Source of the DNA: Myotis daubentonii
Lineage: Eukaryota > Chordata > Mammalia > Chiroptera > Vespertilionidae
Direction: 5' to 3'
Assembly: GCF_963259705.1 (NCBI RefSeq)
Contig: NC_081844.1
Coordinates: forward strand, 45,150,001 to 45,214,000
Length of the DNA: 64,000 bases
The first letter of the stretch is position 1; every line of letters begins with the position of its first letter. Below, piece after piece: positions 1 through 12,215 of the stretch. The notes under the pieces were generated by a model, which saw nothing but the letters and a program-made list of their open reading frames with translations, made no database searches and was not told where the DNA came from. The translations under genes and the position numbers were made by a program.

Positions 1-1633
1 TCAATAATCTCTTCTAGGCTTGCTCTCCTTCTCGCTCCAATCATTGATTCCTTGATTTCATTTTCTCGCTTCTTCATTGGTACTTTTCACCCTGTCTTAC
101 GAGACTCAGTTTTTCTTTAAATTCTTGGGAGAACAAAGTTCTATCAAAAGCCTTGAAAACCAGGGCAGCCCCTTGACTTCAAAGTGAAACTGCTTTCCGC
201 AGTCACCGAAATAGTCTTGAGGAATAGAGTCCCTGTGATCTTTCCATTGGCAATTTACTAAAGTCTTCTCTCTATTTAAGAATATAACACACTCATCAGA
301 CTTCTTTTGTAAGCTATGCTTCTATTCTCAATCATCATATTCTGAATATCATCCGTCTTGTATTTTATATCCATTCTTTTTTCCCCCCACTTTTCCTAAT
401 CATAAAGCTAGTTAGCTCCTTGGGGCAGTGATTTCATTCTATCTTTGAATTTCCAATACTAGGCACAGGGAGAAAGCAAATGAATACAAGTCTTAAAGCT
501 CTCAATCGCTTTAAGCATCTGTACTTTCCAGCATTAGCATATTCTTCCCACATCACCTTAGAGAACTTTTCAGCCTCCCTTTTCTGGAAAGCACCTACAT
601 CTATAACAAGCTATATGCATGCATATCAATAGTCAATAGACTATATTCCTTGTGGTCTGATATGATCCACATACACCAACACAGTTTTCCTTCACTCATA
701 ATTCAAATAATTTGGATCCAGCCAGAAGAAATAGCCTCCCTTTCCTTCTTTTTCTCCTACAGAACCTCAACTTTAACGTACACACAGTTCCAAAGTCACA
801 AACATTGAAACAGATGAGGGAAAAAACAAAAACAGCCCAAGTAATGAATCTCTTCAAGAGTGTAAGGGACTGGAGCAATTTCCTAGGAAACTCACAATAG
901 ATTAGCCCCAGGGTGTTCAAACTAAAATCCTTGTACTCTGGAAATTAAAAATCAGTGGTTGAATTTATTATATGCCTGAGGTCTGCATCTTGTCACATGA
1001 GACAATTCACAAGAAGAGGAATTTAAAAGAATAAAATTGGCTAAGCCAGAAGCATGTTTCACCAGATGTCAACATTCTGTCAATACCCTGCTTAGGTGCT
1101 CCTTTATTTTGTATCTGCTTTATCTCTGCACTCTTCCCTTCTTCAGACACCAGGACAAAACTCAGCAGGGTTGTTGAAGCAACTTTTATCTTGACAGCTT
1201 TAGTATTTCATCATTATGCCTTTGTTTCCATGGAAAATGTCTTCCCACGCTCTTAACTGAAAATGACTTTCTCATTAAGCCAGAGCTTTTGCCTCTTTTT
1301 ACATAACAAATGTATACACAACCCACCTGCTTCTGGGTTACTTTCCATCTGTTCTTCAAAACAAATCCTATTGCATATAAAAACAGCATTTTTCTTTTTA
1401 TGGACATTATGTCTTCATGTAAATGGAATTTGTAATCAACTTGGGTTGTCTTTTTAGACAACAGACATGTTTCAGGAACTTCACGACAATTGATTTACAG
1501 AATATCCTGGTGATGAAAGGCTCATTATTCTATTTGTTTTATATGGAAACATTTCTGATGGACAAAGGGCAATTTAGATTTTATAATATGTAATCACTTG
1601 GATTGTAAGTTCAACAAAAAAGAAGTCTCCTTT
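1..1633. other. Intergenic DNA, no gene recognised
   Basis: No conserved coding sequence was recognised in any frame. A stretch near 400-480 resembles the 3' end of an ancient L2/MIR-class repeat (a 'ctccttgggg' core followed by 'ctaggcacag'). The short open frames here lack recognisable domains. Confidence 0.5.
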
Positions 1634-3085
1634 TTAAAAATATTTTTATTGTTGGGAATACTACAGATGTGCATGCTATGTTTTTTCCCTCATGCTCCCC
1701 ACTATCTCGTTCCCTTCCTGCCCAAGGCCTTCACTATGTGTTCTTGGGCAATACATATGTGCATAAGTGATTTAGTTAATCTCTTCCTGCCTCCCCCACC
1801 CCCTGCCCTGTGAGATTCCTCAGCCTGTTTCATGCTTCTATGTATCTGGATCTATTTTGTTCGTCAGTTTATTATGTTAAGTGTATTCTCATTATAAGTG
1901 AGATCATGTGACACTTGTCTTTCTCTGACTGGCTTATTTTGCTAAGCATAATACTCTCCAGGTCCCTTCTTGCTGTCTCAAAAGGTAAGATATCCTTCTT
2001 TTTTATAGTTGCACAGTATTCCATTGTGTAACTGTACCTCGGTTTTGTTTTTATTTATCCATTCATCTACTGATGGGCACTTGGGCTGTTTCCAGAGCTT
2101 AGCTATTGTAAATGATGCTGCTATGAACACAGGGGTGCATATTTCCTTTGAGGAAACTCCACGCTGTGTTCCATAGTGGCTGCATTAGTCTGCATTCCCT
2201 CTAACAGTGTACTATGGTTCCTTTTTCTCCACATCCTTGCCAGTACTTGTTGTTTGTTATGTTATTGATGTTAGTCATTCTGGCAGGTATAAGGTGGTAC
2301 CTCATTGTTTTAATTTGCATCTTTCTGATGATCAGTGATGTTGAGCATTTGTTCATGCTTCTCTTGGCCATTTGTATGTCCCCTTTAGAGAAATGTCTCT
2401 TTAGGTCCTCTGCCCATTTTTTAATTAGATTGTTTGTCTTCCTTTTGTGGAGTTGTTGTAATACTTTATATATTTTGAAAATTAACCCCTTATCAGATGT
2501 ATCATTCATTGACAAAAATGTTCTCTCATACAAGGGATTCCCTTTTCATTTTGATGCTGGTTTCTTTTGCAGTGCAAAAGCTTTTTACTTTGTGTTGTCC
2601 CATTTGTTTATTTTTTCCTTTGTTTCTCTTGCCCTCAGCGAGTATCAGTGAAAATTCTGCTGCGTGAGATGCTTGATATTTTGCTGCCTATATTTTCTTC
2701 TAGAATTTTTATGGTTTCATGACTTATATTTAAGTCTTTTATCCACTTTGAGTTTATTCGTATGTATGATATAAGTTGGTGGTCTAGTTTCATTTTTTGC
2801 ATGTACCTGTCCAGTTTTCCCAGCACCATTTATTGAAGAGACCAGACTGTCTTTACTCCATTGTATGCTCTTGCTTCCTTTGTCAAGTGTTAACTTAGCA
2901 TAATGGCTTGAGTCAATTTCTAGTTTTCTGTTCTGTTCCAGTAATCTATATGCCTGTTCTTGTGCCAGTATCAGCCTATTTTGATTATAATGGCTTTGTA
3001 GTATAACTTAATATCTGGTACTATGATCACTCCTACGTTGTTCTTCTTTCTCAAGATTGTTGTGGCTATTCAGGGTCTTAGAAGT
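1634..3085 (-). mobile_element. L1 LINE, 5'-truncated 3' part, minus strand
   Basis: On the minus strand the broken frames around 2201-2533 and 2635-2829 read as the C-terminal part of L1 ORF2 protein. This includes the region before the terminal cysteine-histidine knuckle, where a CGEKG...VHC pattern is seen. The A-rich end reads as T-rich sequence near 1634, as expected for a reversed L1. Stops and frameshifts break the frame, so it is a dead fragment. The forward-strand open frame at 2214-2651 is only its antisense shadow. Confidence 0.85.
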
Positions 3086-3519
3086 CTCCTTCTTAAATCA
3101 GAACTCAAGTGGAATTGCAAGTCATACAATCCTTGGGGTGTCAGAGCAATCAGGACACTGGGATCTTAGCCTTGGATCCGTATGAAAATATTTAAAGAAA
3201 GCTATTCATACTCTTCCCAACAAATGTACATGCATTGGAAAGCTTTCATACTTGTCAGGATCGCTTTGTTCCGCAGGGGTCACAAATCATAACCCTGGTA
3301 AAGAACATTTGATTTAATCCAACTCTTCATTTTTGATGACAAAAAAACTGAAGCTCACAGAAGCTAACAGATTTATTTAAGGTTCTAATTACTTATGTCT
3401 TATAAACCATGTTATTTATCTATTAATGAAACAATTATTTCCATAATAGATTGTTTTATTATTTTTAAATGTTTGGATGTTATATCTTCTTTTATCACTG
3501 AGTACATTTATAATTACAT
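3086..3519. other. Intergenic, nothing recognised
   Basis: A+T-rich sequence between an L1 fragment and a VES SINE. No gene or clear repeat was seen. Confidence 0.4.
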
Positions 3520-3539
3520 TAAATTCCGTCACTTTTTAA

Positions 3540-3748
3540 AAAATATATTTTTATTGATTTTAGAGAGGAAGGGAGAGGGATAGATAGAACATCAATGATG
3601 AGAGAGAATCACTGATTGGCTGCCTCCTGCACGCCCCCTACTGGGGATGGAGCCCGCAACCCAGGCATGCATCCTTGGCTGGAATGAAACCTGGGACCCT
3701 TCAGTCCGCAGGCTGATGCTCTATCCACTGAGCCAAACTGGCTAGGGC
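3540..3748 (-). mobile_element. VES SINE (tRNA-derived), minus strand
   Basis: The reversed VES structure is complete: a T-rich tail, a purine-rich 'gagaggaagggagagg' tract, then the tRNA-like head ending in 'ctggctagggc'. The complement of a B-box-like 'gggacccttcagt' is present. A near-perfect target duplication (about 3520-3537 and 3749-3766, one mismatch) flanks it, showing insertion by L1 machinery. VES SINEs are characteristic of vespertilionid bats. Confidence 0.9.
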
Positions 3749-3766
3749 AAATTCAGTCACTTTTAT

Positions 3767-6094
3767 AAAGAATCCAAATACCCAGAGATTAACTCATCTT
3801 CCAAAATTTACATGGGGAGAAATATTGAGAATATTTTAAAGTGAAGCCTCTTGTATTATCTTGCCCTTTATGTTTCAATGATCTTAGAACTGAAGCAGGT
3901 GTTTTATTATTATTGCTACATTTACAATTATTTTACAATAAAGAATTTAAAGAGGTAACAAACCCTTTGAGGATATTTTTCCAAAGGCAGCATTGATTTT
4001 ACTTTTCTTTGATATTATCTATCTTATTTTTTACTACTGGGTCACATAAAATATTAAAGAAAGAAAAGTATTTGAAAAAATACTCCAAGAAAAATGGGCT
4101 GAAAATTAGAATTTCACAGCTTTTTTCTATTCCCTTATGTACAGAGTCTAATAATTCTTGTCTTTCTAACATGAGGTTGTGCAGTGATTTAGGACAGCAT
4201 TAATCATTTTAATGCTCTCACTCAGTTGTAGGGGAAAAGAAAATAGCTGAATTTATGCTAAAAATAAACCTCACAGATTTGCTGGATTGCTCGACATTCT
4301 AGTTTAAACAACTGTCCTCGCTCTCAGAAAGCTAATCCTGCCTGGCTTTTCACTTTCCCAGGAGATTGTTCTAATAGATTTTTTAAGCTGCATGTTGGAT
4401 AATTGTTTCCACAACTAGCACAGATTGGTTTTCTCAAAATAAAAAGATGAAAATAAAACTTCTATCCAATTAAAATAGAGCTATTAATACTCTGCTGTGC
4501 TGGAAAGGAAAAGTCTGCTCTTCAAAAGCCCGTGCCATTTATCACAGAAACATAAATTTTCACAGCAACTAAAAGAGTTGGGTAAAATATTAAAAGTTTA
4601 TGAAGAATGAGAAAAGCAGACAGTGTAGCTTTTGTAAATAGGCACATGTGTAAATATTAACATCCCTGAAGGAAGGATGCCTTCACACTGACTCTACCGA
4701 CTTTCCACCTCATGGAAGAAGCTTCAACAGGGAAAAGCCCAAGTTCACTCCTGTCTTCTGGTTATTTGTACCATACAGTCAGCGATGGGAGAGATTACCC
4801 CATATGATGGAGGAATTAGATTTAGAATACTGTTTGTTTCCTGATCTGGTAGGTCTTCCTGACATTTAAATAATTTATTGCTTTGTGAACAATGTGCTTT
4901 GAAATGTATAGGTAATCTAGCTATTTTTTATATTTAAACTCAAATCAAGAAAAATGCCTTTGTAAATGGATATTCAAACTTTAGGATTTGAACTGCAGTA
5001 AAATAGCTGTTGATGTTATCATGAGTCAATGCTATCTTATTTCAACAGCCCACTACTTAAACACTTTGGTGCAAGAAGATCAAGGGTTTAAGAAAGACAA
5101 GCACATCAACATCAGTTCAAGCATCAGAATGAGTGGAGACATTATGTAGACAGTGTTTTTCAAAGACCTGCATTAAAATTTTCTCAGTTTTTAAAATTGT
5201 TTTTAACATTAATTCTTGGATTCTGTTCAAAATCCAAAGGATCAGAATATATGAAAACAGCTACTAAGAACATGTAATTTTAACAAACACACCATGGGAA
5301 TCTTATAAACAAAAAAGTGATGAATGCCATGTGAGAACAAAAAGGCAGAGGGGCAAATATGGGAGAGTCCATCCATGTGGACCCCTTTTGTGACCTGCAC
5401 TGAGATGGCAGGTGTTTCCGGTTAATGAAGGACCAAAAAATGGGGCCAGCAGTCCCAGAGTAGTGATTCTGTCGGTCGTCAGGATGGATTATGAATATGC
5501 TAGAAAACAAAAGAAAAATATTCTATCCACTTAGACCTTCAGGAGTATCTCATTTTGAATTCACTAAAAATAACAAAGAACATTTCTGATAACTATATCA
5601 TTCAAGGAGTGTAAATTACTTTTCAAATTTTAATTGAGGCCTTTTTATTCAAATTTAAAAATTATAAATGTAATCTTTAAAATCACTAATCTATTGAAAC
5701 ATAAATTTTTATTGTATAAAGTTCAAGTGCACACAGAATGTTCACACGATAGCTCGTATGCTGGGCCATAAACCAAGTCATAGTACACTTCTGATAAGTG
5801 AAGTCAAGAGTATGTTCTACTTTACAACACAAAGCCTGCTGTATGTTTGTATTAATAAATAGATAAGAAAAATGTAGTGAGAAAATTATCAGTGGCTGTG
5901 AAAACTAGTGAGTGAAAGGTGGGTGAAGAATAGGATATTTACACAGCTTCAAATTATCTGCCCCCATTACTTACTTTGCAAAGGGAAACTATTAAATTTA
6001 AAGTGGATCTTGGCAAATCCCACATTAACCAAGTCACCCAAATTAACATGTTCAATTAAATGGGCAAAACAACACCATGTCCCCCTTGTGATGC
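3767..6094. other. Intergenic, A+T-rich, no gene recognised
   Basis: About 2.3 kb with stops in all frames and no recognised domain or repeat family. Diverged ancient repeats cannot be excluded. Confidence 0.4.
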
Positions 6095-6735
6095 ACTAAA
6101 AAGGACAGCGAGAAGCGAGACTAGCCATACCATGAGTTGGTGAGAATATGGAGGAAACTGTTCGTATGAAAGTAAATTGTTATAATTACTTTGGAAAATT
6201 GCATGGCACTCTTGGCTAAAGCTGAACATGTGAATGCTTACATTACAGCAATTTCACTCCTCAGTACATACCCACCAAAAGATACTAAATACAAAGTTGA
6301 TTTTTTTTTCATAATGGCCTTAAATTGGAAATAACCCAAATGTCCAAATGGATAAATAAATTTAGAAGAAATTAAACTGTTATACCATGAAGTAGTTAAC
6401 CACTGTCACATAATAAAAACAGATGAGCCAACATAATGGTAAATGATAGACTCAAACCTGCATTCTACATGATTTCATTTATATAAAAATCTAAAACTCA
6501 GCAAAATTAAGCTAGAATATTAGAAAGCAAAATAACATCCAGTTTGGCGAGAAGAAACTTTTCTTGGAGGGGGGTCATGATGGAAGCTTCTAGGTGTTGG
6601 TAATATTCCTGTGTTGTATCTAGTGATGACATGGATGTGATCTCTTTGTGATAATTCATTGAGCTATTCACATAAGAGGTGTACACTTCTCTATTGTATG
6701 TTACAACATATGATAAGCAAACATGTAAAATTCAT
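6095..6735 (+). mobile_element. Old L1 3' fragment (L1M type)
   Basis: The sequence follows the typical L1 ORF2 3' end and 3' UTR, with recognisable segments such as 'ggtgagaatatggagg' and 'cccaaatgtcc', in forward orientation. It is highly diverged, with many stops, consistent with an old mammalian L1M-class copy. Confidence 0.7.
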
Positions 6736-7785
6736 GTTAAAAATCCTACCAAGAGACAAAAAAATTCTAAATAACATGGAGATAAACACTCTTCATGATT
6801 GGCATAATCTAACATTGTAAAGATGCCATTTTTTCTCCAATCAGTTATAAATTCAGTGCCCTCCTAAGAATATTCTCACAGAAATTTATAAAAGACTAGA
6901 AGAAAAAGACTAATACTATAAAGGATAGTAGAAGAAAATAATAGAGAATAGATTTGTGATGTTAAGAGTTGGGAAGTAGCTCATTGAGAACAAGAGAACA
7001 CCCAGTAGAAAAATGAGTAAATCTACTACCTAGATACTTACACAGGAGAAGTTGAATGGCTAGAAAGTGTATGAGATGATGAGTGCTGGCAGTAGTAATC
7101 AAAACAGTGAAATAATTCTGTTTGACTCATCAAATGAGACAAAGGTGGAAAGTAAAATTTGGCAAGGACAGAAGAGAACTGGAACCCTCCTGCATGTCTC
7201 GTAAGGATGCAAACTGGGTTCAGTCTGTAGCTCAATCCAGCCTTTTGGAGTAAGAATAATAAAGTCTATCCAGTGACAGATTCATTCAGAAAACCATTCC
7301 ACACACGTCCTCAGGACTTGGTCTGGACAATCATTAAACACATTTGCAATAGAATGGGAGTGATGATGACGGATAAAGAGCAAAATAAAAGAAAGAGGCC
7401 TTACAAAAAAGACCAATGACACCAGAGCCCCATGTACAGAGCAGTGCAATTAACTCCACTTTCTGCACCTCAGGTGCAGGTGAGAAATGGGAAAATACAT
7501 GAAAGATAAATCATATTTACAAGTTTTATTATTCGACACTTATCTTCTTATAGGGACAGTTTTAAGTTTAAAGGTAAATCAAAGTAATGACCATTTTATT
7601 AATTATACTATATTTGTGTGTCTTCAAGGGGAACAAATAGCTATTGATATCTTTGTGAACTGGTAATTTTCCCTACACACTTAAAGCTGAAAAATTTTGA
7701 ACAGTGTTATAGTTCTTCAGATCTGGCCCTGGACTTCCTTGTGCCAGCTGGCATTGTGGTGCTTTGGCCATGTGGCGGGCAGTAG
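6736..7785. other. Intergenic, no gene recognised
   Basis: No recognisable coding or repeat structure in this stretch. Open frames are short and without known motifs. Confidence 0.4.
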
Positions 7786-7960
7786 AGTTTTGATTTCTTG
7801 AGCTGTGGTTAAATTAGGCAAATTGCTCTCTTCCTCAATTTAACAGCTATGAAATAAGCACAATGATAGTACCCACTTAATAAAATTGAAGGGAAATTAA
7901 GTCAAATTCATTCACAGGACTTGGCACATAGTAACCTCACAATAAATATTAGTTACAAAT
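7786..7960 (+). repeat. MIR SINE, diverged
   Basis: Forward MIR-like core and tail: splice-like pyrimidine sequence, 'agctatgaaataag', 'aatgatagtaccca', then 'cttggcacatagta' and an 'aataaatatta' end. This is an ancient mammalian repeat. Confidence 0.6.
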
Positions 7961-8216
7961 TTTTGATTCTGTCAAGAATGTCTTTATTTCTTGGATTCTT
8001 CTTAGTATTATACCTGTATCTTAGATTTATTTATTTATTGGTGCTTTTGTGAATTATGCAGACCCCTAAGCTTTCCCTCATTTCTGCACCAGTCTTTCCT
8101 AATACTCTCCAAAAATTGTGGGGTTTTTTTTTCATTCTCTTTCTCATAGTTCTTGAAATTTATTTTTTCAAGGCATACTTTTTGAAAACCAAGTAAAATA
8201 AAACTTTGTAATATTT

Positions 8217-8408
8217 GGTCAATTTAAAAACAGAGAGGTAGGGAGAGGGATAGAGAGTTAGAAACATTGATGAGAGAGAAACATCAATCAGCTGCCTCCT
8301 GCTGGGGTTGTGCCCCCAACCAAGGTACATGCCCTTGACTGGAATCGAACCTGGGACCCTTCAGTCTGCAGGCCAATGCTCTTTCCACTGAGCCAAACCG
8401 GTTAGGGC
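8217..8408 (-). mobile_element. VES SINE, minus strand
   Basis: Reversed VES: 'cagagaggtagggagagg' tract, 'gagagagaaacatcaat', then a tRNA-like head ending 'ccggttagggc'. It is abutted head-to-tail by an older VES copy on the same strand. Confidence 0.9.
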
Positions 8409-8620
8409 ATTAAAATATATTTTTTATTTATTTGAGAGAAAGAGAGAAGGAGAGAGAGATAGAAACATCAATGAAGAGAGAATTTATTGATCGGCTGCCT
8501 CCTGCACACCCCACACTGGGGATCGAGACCACAACCCAGGCACATGCCCTGACCGGGAATCTAACCAATACCTCCGGGTTCATAGATTGATGCTCAACCA
8601 CTGAGTCATGCCGGCTGGGC
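8409..8620 (-). mobile_element. VES SINE, older copy, minus strand
   Basis: A second reversed VES element starts directly after the previous one: a T/A-rich tail, an agagag tract, then the head ending 'gccggctgggc'. It is more diverged in the tRNA-like part than its neighbour, so the adjacent element probably inserted into its tail. Confidence 0.85.
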
Positions 8621-8937
8621 TACAGTACATTTTTATTGGTAGTAAAAGAATATGGAAGTGGCTAGGTAAGTGCAGCTTTTACTAGGAAATGCAATAATTC
8701 CAGGAGATATGCTTTATTACAAAAATTTCAATCAATATTCCTTAATCTGGAATGTATCCACATAAAACTACAAACCAGGTTCCACCATTTTGTACAGGCA
8801 CTTAACATTTCAAAATGAAAATAGAGAAAGTAAAGTTTATATATGCAAGCAGAATCAAAGAAAACTAATTCTATTAAGTACTGTCCTTTATTTAAAGAAA
8901 TAAAATTGATAGATGTTCAGGGGTGGGGATTTCACTA

Positions 8938-9551
8938 TCTATCTAATAATAGGGTTATATGCAAATTGGTCAGGACACTGTCACAGTAACGACCGATCAG
9001 CAGGTTGCACACACAGCAGGCACAGGTGGGTGGGGACTTGCAGCGTTGGGGACGGGGGCTGGGACATGTAGTGTTAGGGACACGATGGCAGATGCCACTT
9101 GCCGAGGGCTGGCCCGGGGCTCAGGCAAGCCGCTGATGGTCACTGCCACTTGCCCAGGGCCGGCCTGGGTCTCAGGCAAACCGCTGATGGCTGCTGCCAC
9201 TGCGAGGGTCTGAGGCTCAGGCAGCCTTGTGGCTGGCAGTGGTAGCAGCAGAGGTGTGATGGGGGCATCGCCTTCCCCGGATCACTGGGTTGCCTCCTGC
9301 AGAGGGAGGCCAGAGTCAGCAGCAGCAGCAAGGGGATGAGGGGGCAGTGCCTTTCTCTGATCAGTCAGTCGCCTCCATCAGAGGGAGGCCAGACTGCGGT
9401 TTAGGCCCACTCCCCACAGAGAGTGGGCTTAAGCCGTCAGTAGGACATCCCCTGAGGGCTCCCAGACTGTGAACTGTGAGAAGGGGCAGGCCGGACTGAG
9501 GGAGCTCCCCCCCCCCTCCAGTGCACAAATTTTGTGCACCGGGCCTCTGGT
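8938..9551 (+). mobile_element. Non-autonomous Helitron (HeliBat type)
   Basis: The 5' end resembles the HeliBat start (near 'tctaataatagggttat' with 'atgcaaattg' soon after). The 3' end is diagnostic: a near-palindrome at 9521-9540 that folds into a hairpin, followed by 'gggcctctggt', a variant of the CTAGT terminus. The G+C-rich interior contains overlapping open frames without recognisable domains. Helitrons transpose by rolling circle, make no target duplication, and among mammals are abundant only in vespertilionid bats. Confidence 0.85.
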
Positions 9552-9602
9552 TTTTAAAAATAAAAAGAGGTAAACATTTTTACAAGAATGCAATAGGGTA
9601 AG

Positions 9603-9603
<1 letters not shown>

Positions 9604-9648
<45 letters not shown>
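9604..9648 (+). repeat. (GT)n microsatellite
   Basis: About 20 uninterrupted GT dinucleotides just downstream of a Helitron terminus. Confidence 0.95.
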
Positions 9649-9650
<2 letters not shown>

Positions 9651-10080
9651 GTTAATTTTTAAAATTAAAGATCAAGAAGTGAGTAAATAAGCGAGGGCAT
9701 ACTCACAAGCTGCTTAACCAAACCACCCTGAGATGGCTAGCCCAGACTACTCCTTCTGCTGATAATGTCACACTGACTCTGAACTCCTTTGATGATATTG
9801 AAATCTTTCTGTTTGCAGTGTGTCATTTCTGCCAGCTTTGTATTGTATTTATTCATGGGAGAGCGCCACTGGAAATACCTGTTCTAGGACAGGGTTGGTA
9901 TTGAATGGACCATTGTGTTTATGTATACTCATTTCCCTGAAAATGCTATCTAGATACAGTATCTGCTGGGAAATTAACTATGCGCTACATTTTCAAAATA
10001 AACTACCTGCTGTTCTGAAAAACTGCAAGCGATATCATTTGTGTTAGGGTGTTTAAACAGGTGATATGGATTTCCTTTAA

Positions 10081-10094
10081 AAATGGGAAAGATA
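10081..10094 (+). repeat. 5' target-site duplication of a retroposed transcript
   Basis: The 14-bp 'aaatgggaaagata' recurs exactly at 10827-10840. The upstream 'tttaa/aaat' junction fits an L1-endonuclease TT/AAAA-type nick site. Confidence 0.85.
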
Positions 10095-10829
10095 GACAGA
10101 ACCTAGAGACAGAACCTAGCGAGAGAACCTGGCTGAAGATCCTAGAGACAGAACCTGGCTACAGAACCTGGATAGAACATGGCAAGAGAACCTGACTAGA
10201 ACCTGGTGACTGAACCTGGCAGGAGAACCTGGACAGAACCTGGTGACAGAACCTGACTGGAGAACCTAGTGAGAGAACATGGCAAGAGAACCTAGACTGA
10301 ACCTGGCTGGAGAACCTGGAGAACCTGGCTGGAGAACCTAGCGAGAGAACATGGCTTCAGAACCAGTCTGGAGAACCTAGCGACAGAACCTGACTGGAGA
10401 TCCTAGATAGAACCAGGCGAGAGAACCCAACCATGCTGGTCAACTGAACGCTGCCTCCGTGTCAGTCCTTCTTCGCCGACTCTGTCCACACCTTTGGGGA
10501 CCCCTGGACCTGCTGGGGTTGACCCAGCAGGGAAGGGACTGTTTTTCAGTGTGGCCTGGTTTAGAGTGTTTTCTTTTGGAGATGGGTGTTTGTTGATCAA
10601 AGGGACAAACAACAAATGTTGTTTTAATTTATGCTTCCTTGAGTTCTGCAAATTTAAGGGGAAGGCTTTTTTATTGGAGGCAATGAGGCAGAATCCTCTT
10701 AATGGCAAGGATATTTTCTCACCAAATTAAAGCCCATGTGTGCTTAAAAAAATAATGAAATAAAAGTAGCTTTTCTTTGGAGAGTAAATAAATTTTAAAG
10801 CAGGAAACTCCCCCCCCCCCAAAAAAAAA
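10095..10829 (+). mobile_element. Retrocopy of an LTR-initiated chimeric transcript
   Basis: The unit starts with the 'gacagaacctag' repeats that also occur about 28 nt after the TATA box of the solo LTR at 58914-59871. It runs through the R/U5 part of that LTR family (to about 10527, ending in the shared 'cctttggggacccctgg...ctggggttg' segment), then switches to unrelated sequence. It ends with AATAAA near 10787 and an A tail at 10821-10829. Flanking 14-bp duplications show L1-mediated insertion. The 5' end therefore matches a transcription start inside an LTR, so the source RNA was probably a retroviral-promoter transcript reading or splicing into flanking DNA. No coding domain was recognised in the 3' part. 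Confidence 0.7.
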
Positions 10830-10840
10830 TGGGAAAGATA
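10827..10840 (+). repeat. 3' target-site duplication of the retroposed transcript
   Basis: Exact match to 10081-10094. Its first three A residues cannot be separated from the poly(A) tail. Confidence 0.85.
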
Positions 10841-11768
10841 AAACTGCAGTTATATACTCTGCAGACAGTTTTCTTTCGTAGTGTTGATTACGTACTTGTT
10901 TCCTATTTCGTAGAAACTATAACATCCTAAGTAACCCCAACTTTTGGATGGATTCATTTTGATAATATGAATCTCTTGCAAGATATACAAGCCCCAAATT
11001 ATTCTCTATTCAACAGACTCCTTCCAGTCCAGTCTGTGTTCAGTATATTATTATTCCATGTGTATTTGAGACTGCCCATTGTTTTCCACATAACAGTAGC
11101 ATGTGTCCCCCTACTTCTGCCCAATCTGCTCGCTTCCATTCATCCATCCACTCATATTCTGTAACTAAGGCTCCCTGGTAGAAGGCAGGGCCATGCATTG
11201 GCTGACCCACACAGATGGGGAGGCTAAGGAAGGAACCTGGGGGTGCTGTCAGAGGAGGGTTTTCAAAAGACTTTCACAAAGGAACATAGGACCAAGAAAC
11301 AAATGTGGGACTAATATCATTTCAGTACTTCCAGCTGAGAGCTGAGCAGAATTATGACTTGGACTTCAGTCCTGTTCTTATTGAAGTAGCCAAGAAGGAA
11401 ATCCTTGTGGCAGAGGCTTGCCAGGGTTTCAAGCAAGTAACTCTGATTTGGGAGGTCTGATATTTTGTCTCAGGGCCCAGGCCCTGTTGCAGTGGATTCA
11501 AAGGTGAGAAATTGATGTCACTGTGTTTGGTTGATAGAAGTATTTGGTGAGGGAGGTGGGAGCAGCATTTTCAACTCAGAATAAGACTGGTTTGAAAACC
11601 AATGATGAACCTCAGAACTAGGATTATAAATTTCTTTATCATCTGTGTCCACCTCAAGCTCAAATAGCTCAACAATTCATTAGCAATTCTTCCTTTGTCT
11701 TTATATCTCATTTTCTACAAATATGTGATTGTTCTATTTTTATAAATAACATTTCCCTGAGTGCCCCA
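10841..11768. other. Intergenic, no gene recognised
   Basis: Moderately A+T-rich unique-looking sequence. The 65-aa frame at 10967-11164 has no recognised motif. Confidence 0.4.
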
Positions 11769-12215
11769 TGTTATGGGTTCAATTGTGTTTCCCCAAAAGA
11801 AATATTGAAGTCTTAACCCCTGGTACTTCAGAACATGACCTGATTTGGAAATAGCATCATTTCTGATGTAATTGATTAAGATGAGGTCATATTGGAATAG
11901 GGTCAGCTCCTAATCCCACACGACTGGTGTCTTTATAAGGTGATGAGGTGAGAGCCCAGACACAGAGGGAAGAGGGTCATTGAAGAGGGAGGTGGAGACT
12001 GGAGTTATACCACCACAAGTCAAGGAATGCCTGGGGCCACCAGAATCCAGTTAGACAAGGAAGGATCCTCTACTTGATGCCCGGGAGGTGGTATAGTCTT
12101 GGCAACACGTTGATTTCCAGCTTCTAGCCTCCAGAGTGAGAGAGAATCAACACCTGTTGCTATAAGTCATGCAGTTTGTGGTCGTTTGTTACAACAGCCG
12201 TAGGAAACAAATACA
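11769..12215 (+). mobile_element. MaLR-type (MLT1-like) solo LTR
   Basis: It begins TGTTATGGG and ends in ATACA, with internal landmarks typical of mammalian-apparent LTR retrotransposons: a 'cttaacccctggta' segment, 'gatgaggtcatattgga', 'ctggtgtctttataag', 'ccttgatttc'-like sequence, 'cttctagcctccagag' and a 'gtttgttacaacagcc' end. It is old and diverged; no internal proviral sequence is attached. Confidence 0.75.

Noticed and set aside
2214..2651. 145-aa plus-strand frame
   Set aside because: It is antisense to L1 ORF2 sequence, a common shadow frame.
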